Positions 26,581 to 36,284 of a DNA stretch of 59,668 nucleotides are shown here, piece after piece. Made by a program: the position numbers and the translations under genes. The notes under the pieces were generated by a model. The model was not told the DNA's origin, ran no database searches, and saw nothing but the letters and a program-made list of their open reading frames with translations. Position 1 is the stretch's first letter, and the number at the start of each line of letters is the position of its first letter. Origin of the DNA: Crocosphaera sp. (GTDB lineage Bacteria > Cyanobacteriota > Cyanobacteriia > Cyanobacteriales > Microcystaceae); the NCBI RefSeq assembly GCF_030064895.1, contig NZ_JASJEB010000015.1, forward strand, positions 1 through 59,668, given 5' to 3'.

Positions 26581-28401
26581 ATGAGCCTGACAACTCCAGT
26601 CGCTTTCCTTATATTTAAGCGACCTGAACTCACTCAGAAAGTATTTAATGCTATAGCCCAAGTAAAGCCGAGAAAATTATTAGTAGTGGCTGATGGTCCT
26701 GCATCAGAAGAAGATGAAGAAAAATGTCGTAAAACTAGAGCCATTATTCAACAAGTGGATTGGGATTGCGAAGTTTTGACTAACTTGTCTGACAAAAACT
26801 TAGGCTGTCAGCAACGAATTTCTAGTGGTTTAAATTGGGTTTTTTCCCAAGTCGAAGAAGCGATAATCCTGGAAGATGATTGTTTACCCGATTTATCCTT
26901 TTTTAAATTTTGTCAAACTTTACTAGATTATTATCGCCATGATGAAAGAATTATGCACATCAGTGGTAACAATTTTCAGTTAGGCCAAAGTCGAACTCAA
27001 GATAGTTACTATTTTTCTCAATATCCACATATTTGGGGTTGGGCAACTTGGAGACGCGCTTGGAAACATTATGACGTAACGATGAAAGATTGGCCAGAGT
27101 TTCGCCAAAGTGATAGCTTGGCTTCTGTTTTTCCTGATTCCCACGAACAAAAATATTGGACAGACTTATTAGAGCGAACCTATCAAGGAGAAATTAATAC
27201 TTGGGACTTTCCTTGGGGTTATAGTTGTTGGGCACAAAATGGGTTAACCATTTTACCCGATGTCAATTTAGTAACCAACATTGGTTTTGGGATCGATGCC
27301 ACCTTTAAAAAAGAGAATCATCCTTTAGCTAATTTACCCCGACAATCCATAGAGAAGATTAAACATCCTGAGTTTGTCATGGTGAATCAAGAAGCCGATG
27401 CTTATAGCCGAGTTTATATCTTTCTCAATGAAGAAAATTTCTATTATCAACAGGAGCAACTAGGTAAAAAACAACAACAAATTGAACAAGGAAAAGAACA
27501 TTTACGTCAACTTCAAGAACAAATTGTCACTACCAAAGAACAGATTACAGGAATGAAGTCTAGTAAATTTTGGAAATTAAGGAATAAATGGTTTAAAGTC
27601 AAAGGCAAACTCGGACTTAACCCAGAAAACGATCTCCCTCAATGGGAAGGGGCCGTCAGTGAATCGATGATTTTAGACGTACCAGAAACCCCCCAAAATA
27701 TTGTTATTGCTCCTGAAGTAGATACAGTTGCGGTAGAAATGAAAGAAGAGCCTACTCCTTCCCCAATTATTCAAGAAAATAAACAACTAGAGTATATTAA
27801 ATCCAAAGTTCAACCTTTTACCCTAGTTGGACCAGAAAGGATGGAAAGTCTTTATAATTTATCCCAACGTATTGATTTAGAGAATATTCCGGGAGATGTT
27901 ATAGAGTGTGGGGTATGCAATGGAGGAACAGCCGCTATCTTAGCTCACTTCGCCACCAACTCTTATAAATACGAGCGTAAAGCTTGGTTCTTTGACTCTT
28001 TTCAAGGAATGCCTGAAACCACCGAAGAAGACGAAGAAGAAGCCAAAGAATATGTAGGGGAAGTGGTGGGGGACATTTCCAAAGTATTAACGGTATTGAA
28101 CCTCCTCAACGCAGATATGACCAAAGTAGAGATTCTCAAAGGATGGTTTGATGAGACATTCCCTACAGTTAATATTCCCAAAATTGCTTTACTCAATATC
28201 GATGCAGATTGGTATGTTCCCGTTAAATTCTGTTTAGAAACCTTCTATGATGCTGTGGTGCCAGGTGGTTTTATTTCCTTTGATGACTACGGCCATTGGC
28301 CAGGGTGCAAAAAAGCTGTAGATGAATTTTTCCAAGAACGGCAACTCTCCTATAAATTACACGAAGTTGATTATACCGCTCGATGGATTCAAAAACTTTA
28401 A
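26581..28401 (+). CDS. Glycosyltransferase (GT-A)-TylF methyltransferase fusion
   Basis: 606 residues with two enzymes. Residues 1-~290 form a GT-A glycosyltransferase: PVAFLIFKRPELTQKVF, VVADGPASEEDEE, the metal-binding ILEDDCLPDLSFF, and WGWATWRRAWKHYD. A coiled coil (~290-324) precedes the shared motif MKSSKFWKLRNKWFKVK (from residue 325). The C-terminal ~200 residues are a TylF/macrocin-type SAM O-methyltransferase: PGDVIECGVCNGGTAAIL, WFFDSFQGMPET, LLNIDADWY and FDDYGHWPGCKKAV. It opens a 12-gene same-strand cluster for a methylated surface glycan. The GT may add a sugar that the second domain methylates; this is inferred. Confidence 0.85.
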   Translation: MSLTTPVAFLIFKRPELTQKVFNAIAQVKPRKLLVVADGPASEEDEEKCRKTRAIIQQVDWDCEVLTNLSDKNLGCQQRISSGLNWVFSQVEEAIILEDDCLPDLSFFKFCQTLLDYYRHDERIMHISGNNFQLGQSRTQDSYYFSQYPHIWGWATWRRAWKHYDVTMKDWPEFRQSDSLASVFPDSHEQKYWTDLLERTYQGEINTWDFPWGYSCWAQNGLTILPDVNLVTNIGFGIDATFKKENHPLANLPRQSIEKIKHPEFVMVNQEADAYSRVYIFLNEENFYYQQEQLGKKQQQIEQGKEHLRQLQEQIVTTKEQITGMKSSKFWKLRNKWFKVKGKLGLNPENDLPQWEGAVSESMILDVPETPQNIVIAPEVDTVAVEMKEEPTPSPIIQENKQLEYIKSKVQPFTLVGPERMESLYNLSQRIDLENIPGDVIECGVCNGGTAAILAHFATNSYKYERKAWFFDSFQGMPETTEEDEEEAKEYVGEVVGDISKVLTVLNLLNADMTKVEILKGWFDETFPTVNIPKIALLNIDADWYVPVKFCLETFYDAVVPGGFISFDDYGHWPGCKKAVDEFFQERQLSYKLHEVDYTARWIQKL

Positions 28402-28440
28402 ACTCAAATAACCTTTATAAAACAAATAAACGATAAAACT

Positions 28441-29124
28441 ATGCCTACTATCGATTGGCTAAAACAAGAATTTGACTATGGATATGATAGCGGTGACGTA
28501 CTATCCCTTACTCCCAATGAAACCCGCATTGAAGAGGAAAAACTCTCAGGAGCTTCCTATGGAGAAGTCTTTCTCAAAGCTGTTGCAGTTCACCTCAAAC
28601 CAGATGCTAAGGTCTTAGAACTTGGTCCAGGAAAAGGATCGTGGTCAAGAGCGATTTTAAGACATATTCCCGAAGGGGAATTACAGGTGGTTGACTTTCA
28701 GGACGTTAAACAATGGCTGCAACCCCAAAATTATCAGGGTCGACTGATTTGTCATCTTGTGCAAGATAATTCCTTTTCTATGGTGCCAGATAACTATTTT
28801 GACTTCTTTTGGTCTTTTGGGGTTTTATGTCACAACAATATAGATAATATTGCTCAAATCCTCAAAAATGCCCTACCCAAGGTTAAACCAGGAGGGTTGG
28901 CCGTACATCAATACGGGGACTGGAATAAATTAGATGATTATGGTTGGGAAAAAGGAGGGGTTCCAGTTACTTTTCAACAACAACCAGACGACCAAATTTG
29001 GTGGCCACGCAATAATCGAGCAACCATGAATTCCATTGCCCAAAAAGCAGGATGGAGTGTCATTACGGCTGATTTAGGACTGGTAAAACGGGATTCCATC
29101 ATAGTTTTGCGTCGTCTTCCTTAA
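28441..29124 (+). CDS. Class I SAM-dependent methyltransferase (227 aa)
   Basis: The SAM-binding motif I is AKVLELGPGKGSWSRAIL; the acidic post-I residue is in LQVVDFQDV; motif IV-like YFDFFWSFGVLCH and the LPKVKPGGLAVHQYG loop complete the fold. Single domain. It lies between two multi-domain glycan enzymes, 39 and 29 bases from them, and is probably co-transcribed. Likely modifies a sugar of the same polymer. Confidence 0.85.
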   Translation: MPTIDWLKQEFDYGYDSGDVLSLTPNETRIEEEKLSGASYGEVFLKAVAVHLKPDAKVLELGPGKGSWSRAILRHIPEGELQVVDFQDVKQWLQPQNYQGRLICHLVQDNSFSMVPDNYFDFFWSFGVLCHNNIDNIAQILKNALPKVKPGGLAVHQYGDWNKLDDYGWEKGGVPVTFQQQPDDQIWWPRNNRATMNSIAQKAGWSVITADLGLVKRDSIIVLRRLP

Positions 29125-29153
29125 CTTTAATCCTTAATGATTCAGAAAAAATA

Positions 29154-31226
29154 ATGGTATATTCTGCACCTATCGCCCTATTTATCGGTCATCGTCCTCA
29201 GTTGACCCAAAAAGTTCTCAAAGCGATCGCTCAAGTTCGTCCTCAAACCCTCTTGATCTTTGCCAATGGTTCTCCTTCTCTTGAACAAGAAGAGAAAACT
29301 CAGCAAACTCGGGAACTGATACAACAGATCAACCCCCAGACTCAGGTGTTAACCCATCTCTGTGACACCTATTTAGATCCTTCTCAAAGAATGGCAACGG
29401 CCCTGAATTGGATCTTTTCTCAAGTAGAAAAAGCGGTTATTTTAGAGGAAGTTTGTGATCCTTCCCTCAGTTTTTTTGCCTTTTGTGAACGCTTATTAGA
29501 GGATTATGCTCAGGATGAAAGAATCACCCATATCAACGGTATTAGGGGGCATCAACAGGCACCTGTTGGGGAAAATAGCTATGATTTTTCTCGATACCCT
29601 CATTACTTAGGTTGGGCTACCTGGAAACGGGTTTGGCAACATTATGACGGTGAATTGCAACAGTGGCCAAAGTTGCATAATCTGGGGTTACTCAAAGGAT
29701 TGTTTGCTGACCCCCAAGAACAGGAATATTGGACTAGACAACTCAAAGCCAGTTTTCGGGAAGAATTAAACGATGGAACCTTAGCTTGGAACTTAGCTTG
29801 TTGGTCCCAAAATGGCTTCGCTATTACTCCAACCGTTGACTTGGTTTATGCTTTAGAAACAGAGGACTATCCTAGTTTTTATCCTACTGTTGCTCAGGGG
29901 TTTGAACCGTTAATCAAAGGAAAACAATTAATCCTTAATCATCCTGATTATTTATTACCCAATCAGACGAGCGATCGCCAAATTTTTGGTCAATATTTAG
30001 AGGCTGATTCTGGGTTGACTATTTACCAACAATTACAGCAAAAACGAGAAGAATTAGAACAAACATATCTCAAGGAACAACAAGAAATCATTGCATCTCA
30101 ATACCATGATGTTGACAACAAAGTATCTCAATTAAACGAGCAACTTCGGCAAGGACAAGAAATTGTTGAAGCGATGGAATCAAGTAAATTCTGGAAGCTC
30201 AGACAACGATGGATAAGGTTAAAGGAAGCTATTTTAAACTCTCCTTTATTTTCCACTCAAATCAGTGTTAGACAACAATTTAAAGCCGATGCGATAAATA
30301 GAGAAACTCCACCGCAAATCTCAGTGGTTAGTCCTCTAACTGGATCTCCTTCGGTCAAACTTTTAGAAATAATGTCGGCACAAAAGCTAATTGATGATTG
30401 GAAACTGCATACGGGACTAGATATTAGTGAAGAATTAGAAGGACATTCGGAAATTTATCTTTATCAATGTGAGCAAACAAAACTCAACTTTTTTGTACCT
30501 ACTGATACAGTGGGATCAGGAAAATTGTACGCTCAGTTAGATCAATTTGACTGGTATTATACCGATGATAAATGGGAATATTCCCTAGCTTTACGAGACT
30601 TATCAGGTTGTAAAAATGTCTTGGAAGTAGGTTCAGGATTCGGATTTTTTATTGAAAAAGCACAAGAAAAAGGTATTAATATAACTGGGCTAGAATTGAA
30701 TGAACACGCCGTTAAAGTGGCTGAAGGAAAGCAGTTGCCTGTTAAAAAATTAGACTTACAAAATGTAGCCGAAAATACTCCTGAATCCTATGATGCTGTG
30801 TGTAGTTTTCAAGTCTTAGAACACGTTAGGGATCCTAAAAATTTTATTCGTTGGTCAGTGGAAGTTCTCAAACCAGGAGGCAAATTAATTCTTGGGGTTC
30901 CTAATGCCCACAGCTTTTTAAAACATCAATATTGTCTATTAGATATGCCTCCCCATCACATGACGCAGTGGTCAGCAGGAACCTTTAAATCCCTAGAAAA
31001 TATTTTTCCCATTAAATTAACAAAAGTCAAAATAGAACCCTTAGCAGACTGTCATGTGACGGGTTATTTAACCAGTTATCGAGATTATTGGTGTTCCGTT
31101 TCTCCCTTGGGTAAATTTTTCTTAAGTGAAGCAGCTATGTCCTATTACGAAACCGTCTTAAATAAAGGATTAAGAAAATTCTTTCCTGGACAAACCCTTT
31201 ATGTTGAATTCAAGAAAATAGGCTAG
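29154..31226 (+). CDS. Glycosyltransferase-methyltransferase fusion (690 aa)
   Basis: The N-terminal ~290 residues are a paralogue of the GT-A domain at 26581 (PIALFIGHRPQLTQKVL, VILEEVCDPSLSFFAFC, YLGWATWKRVWQHYD). The DD of the metal site in the paralogue is EEVCDP here, so the catalytic acid may be altered and activity is uncertain. A coiled coil leads to the shared motif MESSKFWKLRQRWIRLK (from residue 341). The C-terminal ~270 residues form a class I methyltransferase: KNVLEVGSGFGFFIEKA and DAVCSFQVLEHVRDPKNFI, then LKPGGKLILGVPN. Part of the glycan cluster. Confidence 0.85.
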   Translation: MVYSAPIALFIGHRPQLTQKVLKAIAQVRPQTLLIFANGSPSLEQEEKTQQTRELIQQINPQTQVLTHLCDTYLDPSQRMATALNWIFSQVEKAVILEEVCDPSLSFFAFCERLLEDYAQDERITHINGIRGHQQAPVGENSYDFSRYPHYLGWATWKRVWQHYDGELQQWPKLHNLGLLKGLFADPQEQEYWTRQLKASFREELNDGTLAWNLACWSQNGFAITPTVDLVYALETEDYPSFYPTVAQGFEPLIKGKQLILNHPDYLLPNQTSDRQIFGQYLEADSGLTIYQQLQQKREELEQTYLKEQQEIIASQYHDVDNKVSQLNEQLRQGQEIVEAMESSKFWKLRQRWIRLKEAILNSPLFSTQISVRQQFKADAINRETPPQISVVSPLTGSPSVKLLEIMSAQKLIDDWKLHTGLDISEELEGHSEIYLYQCEQTKLNFFVPTDTVGSGKLYAQLDQFDWYYTDDKWEYSLALRDLSGCKNVLEVGSGFGFFIEKAQEKGINITGLELNEHAVKVAEGKQLPVKKLDLQNVAENTPESYDAVCSFQVLEHVRDPKNFIRWSVEVLKPGGKLILGVPNAHSFLKHQYCLLDMPPHHMTQWSAGTFKSLENIFPIKLTKVKIEPLADCHVTGYLTSYRDYWCSVSPLGKFFLSEAAMSYYETVLNKGLRKFFPGQTLYVEFKKIG

Positions 31227-31270
31227 ATATTATCTGTTTTTCTCATTAATTGAAGTATATTTTGTAATCC

Positions 31271-33751
31271 ATGAAATACCTTAATGTAGGCTGCGGTTCT
31301 CACTTTCATCCTGACTGGACAAATGTTGATTTTGTCTCTACCCAAGAAGGGGTAATAGCCCATGATTTACGGCAAGGAATTCCTTTTGAAGATGCTTCTT
31401 TTGATGTGGTTTATCATTCCCATGTCCTCGAACATTTTACCCAAGGAGAAGCAGAACGTTTTTTAGAAGAATGTCACCGTGTTCTACGACCAAAAGGTTT
31501 AATTCGGGTGGTTGTTCCTAACTTAGAAAATCTGGCAAAACTATACCTTAAATATCTAGAAGAAGCCAGTCAAGGAGCAACAGAAGCGATCGCTAAATAT
31601 GATTGGATTTTATTAGAAATGTTCGACCAAATAGCCCGTCATCAATCTGGGGGCGAAATGGCTACTTATTTAGCCGATGAAAATATTCCTAACGAGTCTT
31701 TTATTATCGAAAGAATTGGCATAGAAGGGGAAATTTTAATTAAGCTGTTACGTCCTGTTAAAGAGCAAATACCGCCTCCTTTTTCTTTTGATCCCAAAAC
31801 CGATGATTTTGATGAAGTTGCCCTAAAAGTGGGTAAATTTCGGCTTAGTGGAGAAGTTCATCAATGGATGTACGATCGCTATTCTCTAGAACGCATTTTA
31901 ACTAAAACCGGCTTTACAGATGTGAAGGTTTGTGAAGCCCATGAGTCAAGAATCGCCAATTTTGAGCAATTTGGCTTAGATGTCACCCAAGAAGGTCGTA
32001 TTCGTAAACCAGACTCTCTATTTGTCGAAGCGGTTGAATCTCGTGCTAACTATTGGTCACAAGTATTTGTGTCAGGAAACCAGCAAACAAACTCCCTCAA
32101 AGTGGCCCAGTTAAACACCATTGATGTGGGTGGAGGGGCTGCCAGGGCGGCTTATCGTTTACACAAGGGACTGCAACAAGCTGGACAAAAATCTCTCCTA
32201 TTGGCTAAATATAAGCTTTCTAGGGATGAAACAGTGGGTTTAGTGCAATCTCTCCCATCCTTGGATACGGCGCAAACAGACCCGTTTACGGCTCTACAAA
32301 CCCATTATATCAATAACAATCGCACGGATTTGTCTAATACTTTATTTAATTTTCCCTATCCTGGATGGGATATGAGTCAAGCAGAAGAAGTGCAAACAGC
32401 TGATATTATTCAGTTACATTGGGTGGCCATGTTTCAGTCACCTCAAACCCTAAAACGGTTAGCCAGTTTAGGTAAACCCATTGTTTGGACACTGCACGAT
32501 ATGTGGGGGTTTACTGGGGGATGTCACTATGCTGCTGGATGTGAAGGGTATCAGTTCAATTGTAATAATTGTCCGCAATTAAAAGCGGATCAATTTGATT
32601 TAGCAGCAGCTATTTTACAAGATAAATTAGATTTATTATCAGGGATAAATTTAACCCTTGTTACGCCTAGTTATTGGTTAGCTGATTGTGTACGAAAAAG
32701 TGCTTTATTTAAACATCAACGGGTTGAAGTTATTCCCAATGGAGTGGAAATCGATAAATTTATTCCCATTCCTAAAGCAAAAGCTAAAGAAAGTTTAGGC
32801 ATTAAACCTAATACTTTTACTTTATTGATTGGGGCGGATAATGGCAATGAAAAACGCAAGGGATTTGAGCAAATGATCAAAGCTCTTGAAGTTTGTTTAG
32901 ATGATGAGAAATTTTTTATTGCTGTTCAACAAGAAAAGATTAAATTATTGTCTTTTGGTGTGCCAAATGATCAGCTTAATTCTCTGAAAATCCCTGTGGT
33001 TTCTTTAGGGCAGATTAACTGTGATGATAAGTTAGCTGAAATTTATTCAGCAGCGGATATTTTTGTCTTACCTTCCTTAGAAGATAATCTGCCCAATACT
33101 ATGTTAGAATCCATGAGTTGTGGAACTCCTGTGGTGGGATTTGAAGTGGGAGGTTTACCTGATTTAGTTCAGGATAATATCACTGGAAAATTAGTGCCGA
33201 AAGGGGACTGTTTTGCCTTAGCTCAAGCTATTTTATCTGCTTTGAAAACACCAGAAAAACGAGCAGTCATGGGAGAGAACTGTCGTCAATTAATTCAGGA
33301 AAAATATTCTCTCTCGGTGCAAGCTAATGCTTATTTAAACTTATACAAAGAGTTACTGGGTAATTATCCATCAGATGGGTTAGGAACTGAACAGCAACTG
33401 ACCTCTGACGTTAAATCTTTAGGTAAAAAAACAAAAGGTATTTTTGTTCCTGTTAATACAGAAATGAATTCTGGTTCTAGTTCCGTATTAGAATCTGTAT
33501 TACGTTATTCTTTATCACAAGAATTAAGCAAAACTCAACAGAAAATTGAAACTATTGTCCAATCCCATCAACAAGAAATTCATCAATATCAACATCAAAA
33601 ATCTCAGGATTTCTCGGTTGAGATACAGCAATATCAACAACACATTCAAAGCTTAACAGAAGAACTGGAAGCTATGAAAACCAGTAAGTTTTGGAAACTG
33701 CGATCACTTTGGTTTAAAATTAAGCAAAAATTAGGCTTACCGACCGATTAA
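31271..33751 (+). CDS. Methyltransferase-GT4 glycosyltransferase fusion (826 aa)
   Basis: Domain order is reversed compared with the previous gene. Residues 1-~265 are a class I methyltransferase (MKYLNVGCGSHFHPDWTNVDFV, DVVYHSHVLEHF). Residues ~275-700 form a GT-B glycosyltransferase of the GT4 type: IDVGGGAARAAYRLHKGL, IVWTLHDMWGFTGGCHY, VEVIPNGVEIDKF, and the E-x7-E region LEDNLPNTMLESMSCGTPVVGFEVGG. A Gln-rich coiled coil (~765-800) and the shared motif MKTSKFWKLRSLWFKIK (from residue 802) end the protein. Part of the glycan cluster. Confidence 0.88.
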   Translation: MKYLNVGCGSHFHPDWTNVDFVSTQEGVIAHDLRQGIPFEDASFDVVYHSHVLEHFTQGEAERFLEECHRVLRPKGLIRVVVPNLENLAKLYLKYLEEASQGATEAIAKYDWILLEMFDQIARHQSGGEMATYLADENIPNESFIIERIGIEGEILIKLLRPVKEQIPPPFSFDPKTDDFDEVALKVGKFRLSGEVHQWMYDRYSLERILTKTGFTDVKVCEAHESRIANFEQFGLDVTQEGRIRKPDSLFVEAVESRANYWSQVFVSGNQQTNSLKVAQLNTIDVGGGAARAAYRLHKGLQQAGQKSLLLAKYKLSRDETVGLVQSLPSLDTAQTDPFTALQTHYINNNRTDLSNTLFNFPYPGWDMSQAEEVQTADIIQLHWVAMFQSPQTLKRLASLGKPIVWTLHDMWGFTGGCHYAAGCEGYQFNCNNCPQLKADQFDLAAAILQDKLDLLSGINLTLVTPSYWLADCVRKSALFKHQRVEVIPNGVEIDKFIPIPKAKAKESLGIKPNTFTLLIGADNGNEKRKGFEQMIKALEVCLDDEKFFIAVQQEKIKLLSFGVPNDQLNSLKIPVVSLGQINCDDKLAEIYSAADIFVLPSLEDNLPNTMLESMSCGTPVVGFEVGGLPDLVQDNITGKLVPKGDCFALAQAILSALKTPEKRAVMGENCRQLIQEKYSLSVQANAYLNLYKELLGNYPSDGLGTEQQLTSDVKSLGKKTKGIFVPVNTEMNSGSSSVLESVLRYSLSQELSKTQQKIETIVQSHQQEIHQYQHQKSQDFSVEIQQYQQHIQSLTEELEAMKTSKFWKLRSLWFKIKQKLGLPTD

Positions 33752-33779
33752 TTATTTTAAAATATTGTTATTAATTATC

Positions 33780-34754
33780 ATGAAAATTTCCATCATTACG
33801 GTTTGCAAAAATGCAGAGACAACTATAAAAAAAGCCATAGAAAGTGTTATCAATCAAACTTATTCAGACATTGAATATATTGTGGTTGATGGAAATTCTA
33901 GGGATAAAACAAAAGAAATCATTAATCAATACAAAACACACATAAGTCAATGGGTGAGTGAACCTGACACTGGAATTTATAATGCGATGAATAAAGGCAT
34001 TAAACTAGCGACAGGAGACTTTATCTATTTTCTAAATTCTGATGATTATTTATTAGATAATAATGTGATTCAAGATGTAGTTAATTATTTAATTAAATCT
34101 CCTCATTGTGATGTTATTTATGGTAATTTAGAAGCACGAGATAAAGAGAATAAGACTCTAGTAAAACCTCCTCAACCTGAGAAGATTTTAGACTGGATGA
34201 TCTATGGTAGTATGCCTCATCAAGCCACATTTGCTAAAGTCAATGTCTTTGAAAAATATGGTTTATTCAATGAAGAGTATAAGATAGTTGCTGACGTGGC
34301 ATGGTATCTCAATCTTTTACAATATACTAATATTAATTGGCATTATTATCCGAGAACAATCGCCTCTTATGCTCTCGATGGTTTATCGACTAAAGATATT
34401 AAATTAACTAGGAGTGAATATTGGCAAGCTCACAATACTGCTCAAGTTTATCAAGGTCATAATTGGGATAATAAAAGACTCTTAAAATATCAAGATATTA
34501 TTTTATATTTTGAAGAACAATTATTATTATCTCAGAAAAATAACCAGGAACTTAAGTCTAATTTAGAAACGACTAATCAACAACTTCAAGCATCTCAAAG
34601 GCTAGTCATTAACCAAGATAATACAATTAGAGAAATTGAGGAGGAAATTGTAGCCATGAAAACTAGCAAATTTTGGAAATTAAGAGCTTTTTGGTTTAGA
34701 CTAAAGAAGCCCTGGCGATTCTTTTTAACCCCGATTAAGGGGTTGTTAAATTAA
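33780..34754 (+). CDS. Family 2 glycosyltransferase with coiled-coil tail
   Basis: I chose the ATG at 33780 (MKISIITVCKNAETT) over the upstream TTG. The GT-A fold is clear: IKKAIESVINQTYSDIEYIVVDGNSRDKT, GIYNAMNKGIKLATGDFIYFLNSDDY (DXD-like), then VADVAWYLNLLQ. After residue ~245 a coiled coil (LLSQKNNQELKSNLETTNQQLQ) leads to MKTSKFWKLRAFWFRLK (from residue 293). 324 residues in total. Transfers a sugar during polymer assembly; donor unknown. Confidence 0.88.
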   Translation: MKISIITVCKNAETTIKKAIESVINQTYSDIEYIVVDGNSRDKTKEIINQYKTHISQWVSEPDTGIYNAMNKGIKLATGDFIYFLNSDDYLLDNNVIQDVVNYLIKSPHCDVIYGNLEARDKENKTLVKPPQPEKILDWMIYGSMPHQATFAKVNVFEKYGLFNEEYKIVADVAWYLNLLQYTNINWHYYPRTIASYALDGLSTKDIKLTRSEYWQAHNTAQVYQGHNWDNKRLLKYQDIILYFEEQLLLSQKNNQELKSNLETTNQQLQASQRLVINQDNTIREIEEEIVAMKTSKFWKLRAFWFRLKKPWRFFLTPIKGLLN

Positions 34755-34801
34755 ACTTTTTAAAAACCAACTTTTTGAAATCACCATTGAAATTAAATCT
34801 T

Positions 34802-36241
34802 ATGAAATCTACAAAAGATAGACAAAAAAGCCACAAACAAGCCGATAAAGAATCTGTTTTCCTGCCTGAAACTTGGAGAAAGAGAAACTTATTATATTAT
34901 CAAGATATAGAAAGATTTTATCGCTTTTACGTAAAATCCAATTCAAAGGTCTTAGAAATTGGTTCAGGAACAGGATATTTATTAGCTTCAGTCAATCCTG
35001 AATCTGGTTTAGGAATTGATATCAATGATCAAGCCATAGAATATGCTAAATATCGATTTCCTGATTTAGATTTTCTCTTAGAAGATGGAGAGTCTTACAA
35101 TTCTCAACAACAATTTGACTACATTCTTTTAGCTAACACCGTCAGTTATCTTCATAACTTACACAAAACTTTTAACAATTTAGCTGATGTTTCCCATGCT
35201 AACACCCGTTTAATTTTAACCTTTCATAATCCGGCTTGGGAAATCATTTTAAAACTGGCAACCTTACTTAAACAAAGAATGCCAATTGATAACTTAAATT
35301 GGCTCAGTTATGAAGATATTAAAAACATCTTGAACTTAAATGGATTTGAAGTCATTTCTCATCATAAACAGATGCTTCTACCTAGACGTATTGTGGGGTT
35401 ATCCTGGCTGTTTAATAAACTAATTGCCCCACTTCCTTTAATTAATCAATTATGCTTAACTGAATCAATTGTTGCGAGACCAAAAATTCATCAAACCAAT
35501 ACAGTTCAGCAACATCAAACCTTAACTTGTTCTGTAATTATTCCTGCCCGTAATGAAGCCGGAAATATCGAAAGTTGTGTCACCCGAATGCCTTTACTAG
35601 GAAAACACACAGAAATTATTTTTATTGAGGGTCATTCAAGGGATAATACCTGGGAAGAAATTCAAAGGGTCCAAGCCAAATATGGTCATCAATGGGACAT
35701 CAAAATTTGTCAGCAAACCGGAAAAGGAAAAGGGGATGCTGTGCGTCAAGGGTTTGCTATGGCAACAGGAGACATTTTGATGATTTTGGACTCTGATTTG
35801 ACCGTCAGACCAGAAGATTTAACCCATTTCTTTGATGCCTTGGCTTCAGGGTCTTGTGAGTTTGCCAATGGTTGCCGTTTGGTGTATCCGGTTCATCCCC
35901 AAGCTATGCCCTGGTTAAATCGCATGGCAAATCGCTTTTTTGCTTGGTTATTATCCTATTTATTAGGTATTAAAATCAAAGACTCTTTGTGTGGAACTAA
36001 AGTGCTATTTCGCCATCATTATCAACAGATTGCTGAAAACCGTTCCTACTTTGGAGAATTTGATCCTTTTGGGGATTTTGACTTATTATTTGGTGCAGCA
36101 AAACTGGGTTTACAGATGAAAGATGTACCAGTAAGATACGATCCCAGAACCTATGGTTCTTCTAATATTCAACATTTTAAGGAGGGAATCGTTCTTTTAA
36201 AAATGTGTTTATTTGCAGCCAAGAAAATAAAATTTCGTTAA
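34802..36241 (+). CDS. Methyltransferase-GT2 (DPM1-like) fusion (479 aa)
   Basis: I chose the ATG at 34802 (MKSTKDRQ); the longer frame begins at TTG. Residues ~40-220 are a class I methyltransferase (SNSKVLEIGSGTGYLLASV; DYILLANTVSYLHNLH). Residues ~235-479 are a GT2 of the dolichyl-phosphate mannosyltransferase-like type: CSVIIPARNEAGNIE, EIIFIEGHSRDNTWEEI, GKGKGDAVRQGFAMATGDILMILDSDLTVRPEDL (DSD metal site), and CGTKVLFRHHY. It may make a lipid-linked sugar donor for the two membrane GT-C-like proteins that follow; this is inferred. Confidence 0.88.
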   Translation: MKSTKDRQKSHKQADKESVFLPETWRKRNLLYYQDIERFYRFYVKSNSKVLEIGSGTGYLLASVNPESGLGIDINDQAIEYAKYRFPDLDFLLEDGESYNSQQQFDYILLANTVSYLHNLHKTFNNLADVSHANTRLILTFHNPAWEIILKLATLLKQRMPIDNLNWLSYEDIKNILNLNGFEVISHHKQMLLPRRIVGLSWLFNKLIAPLPLINQLCLTESIVARPKIHQTNTVQQHQTLTCSVIIPARNEAGNIESCVTRMPLLGKHTEIIFIEGHSRDNTWEEIQRVQAKYGHQWDIKICQQTGKGKGDAVRQGFAMATGDILMILDSDLTVRPEDLTHFFDALASGSCEFANGCRLVYPVHPQAMPWLNRMANRFFAWLLSYLLGIKIKDSLCGTKVLFRHHYQQIAENRSYFGEFDPFGDFDLLFGAAKLGLQMKDVPVRYDPRTYGSSNIQHFKEGIVLLKMCLFAAKKIKFR

Positions 36242-36284
36242 ATATTAATACAATTTCTTAATAATTACTTACGATGGGTAAAAA

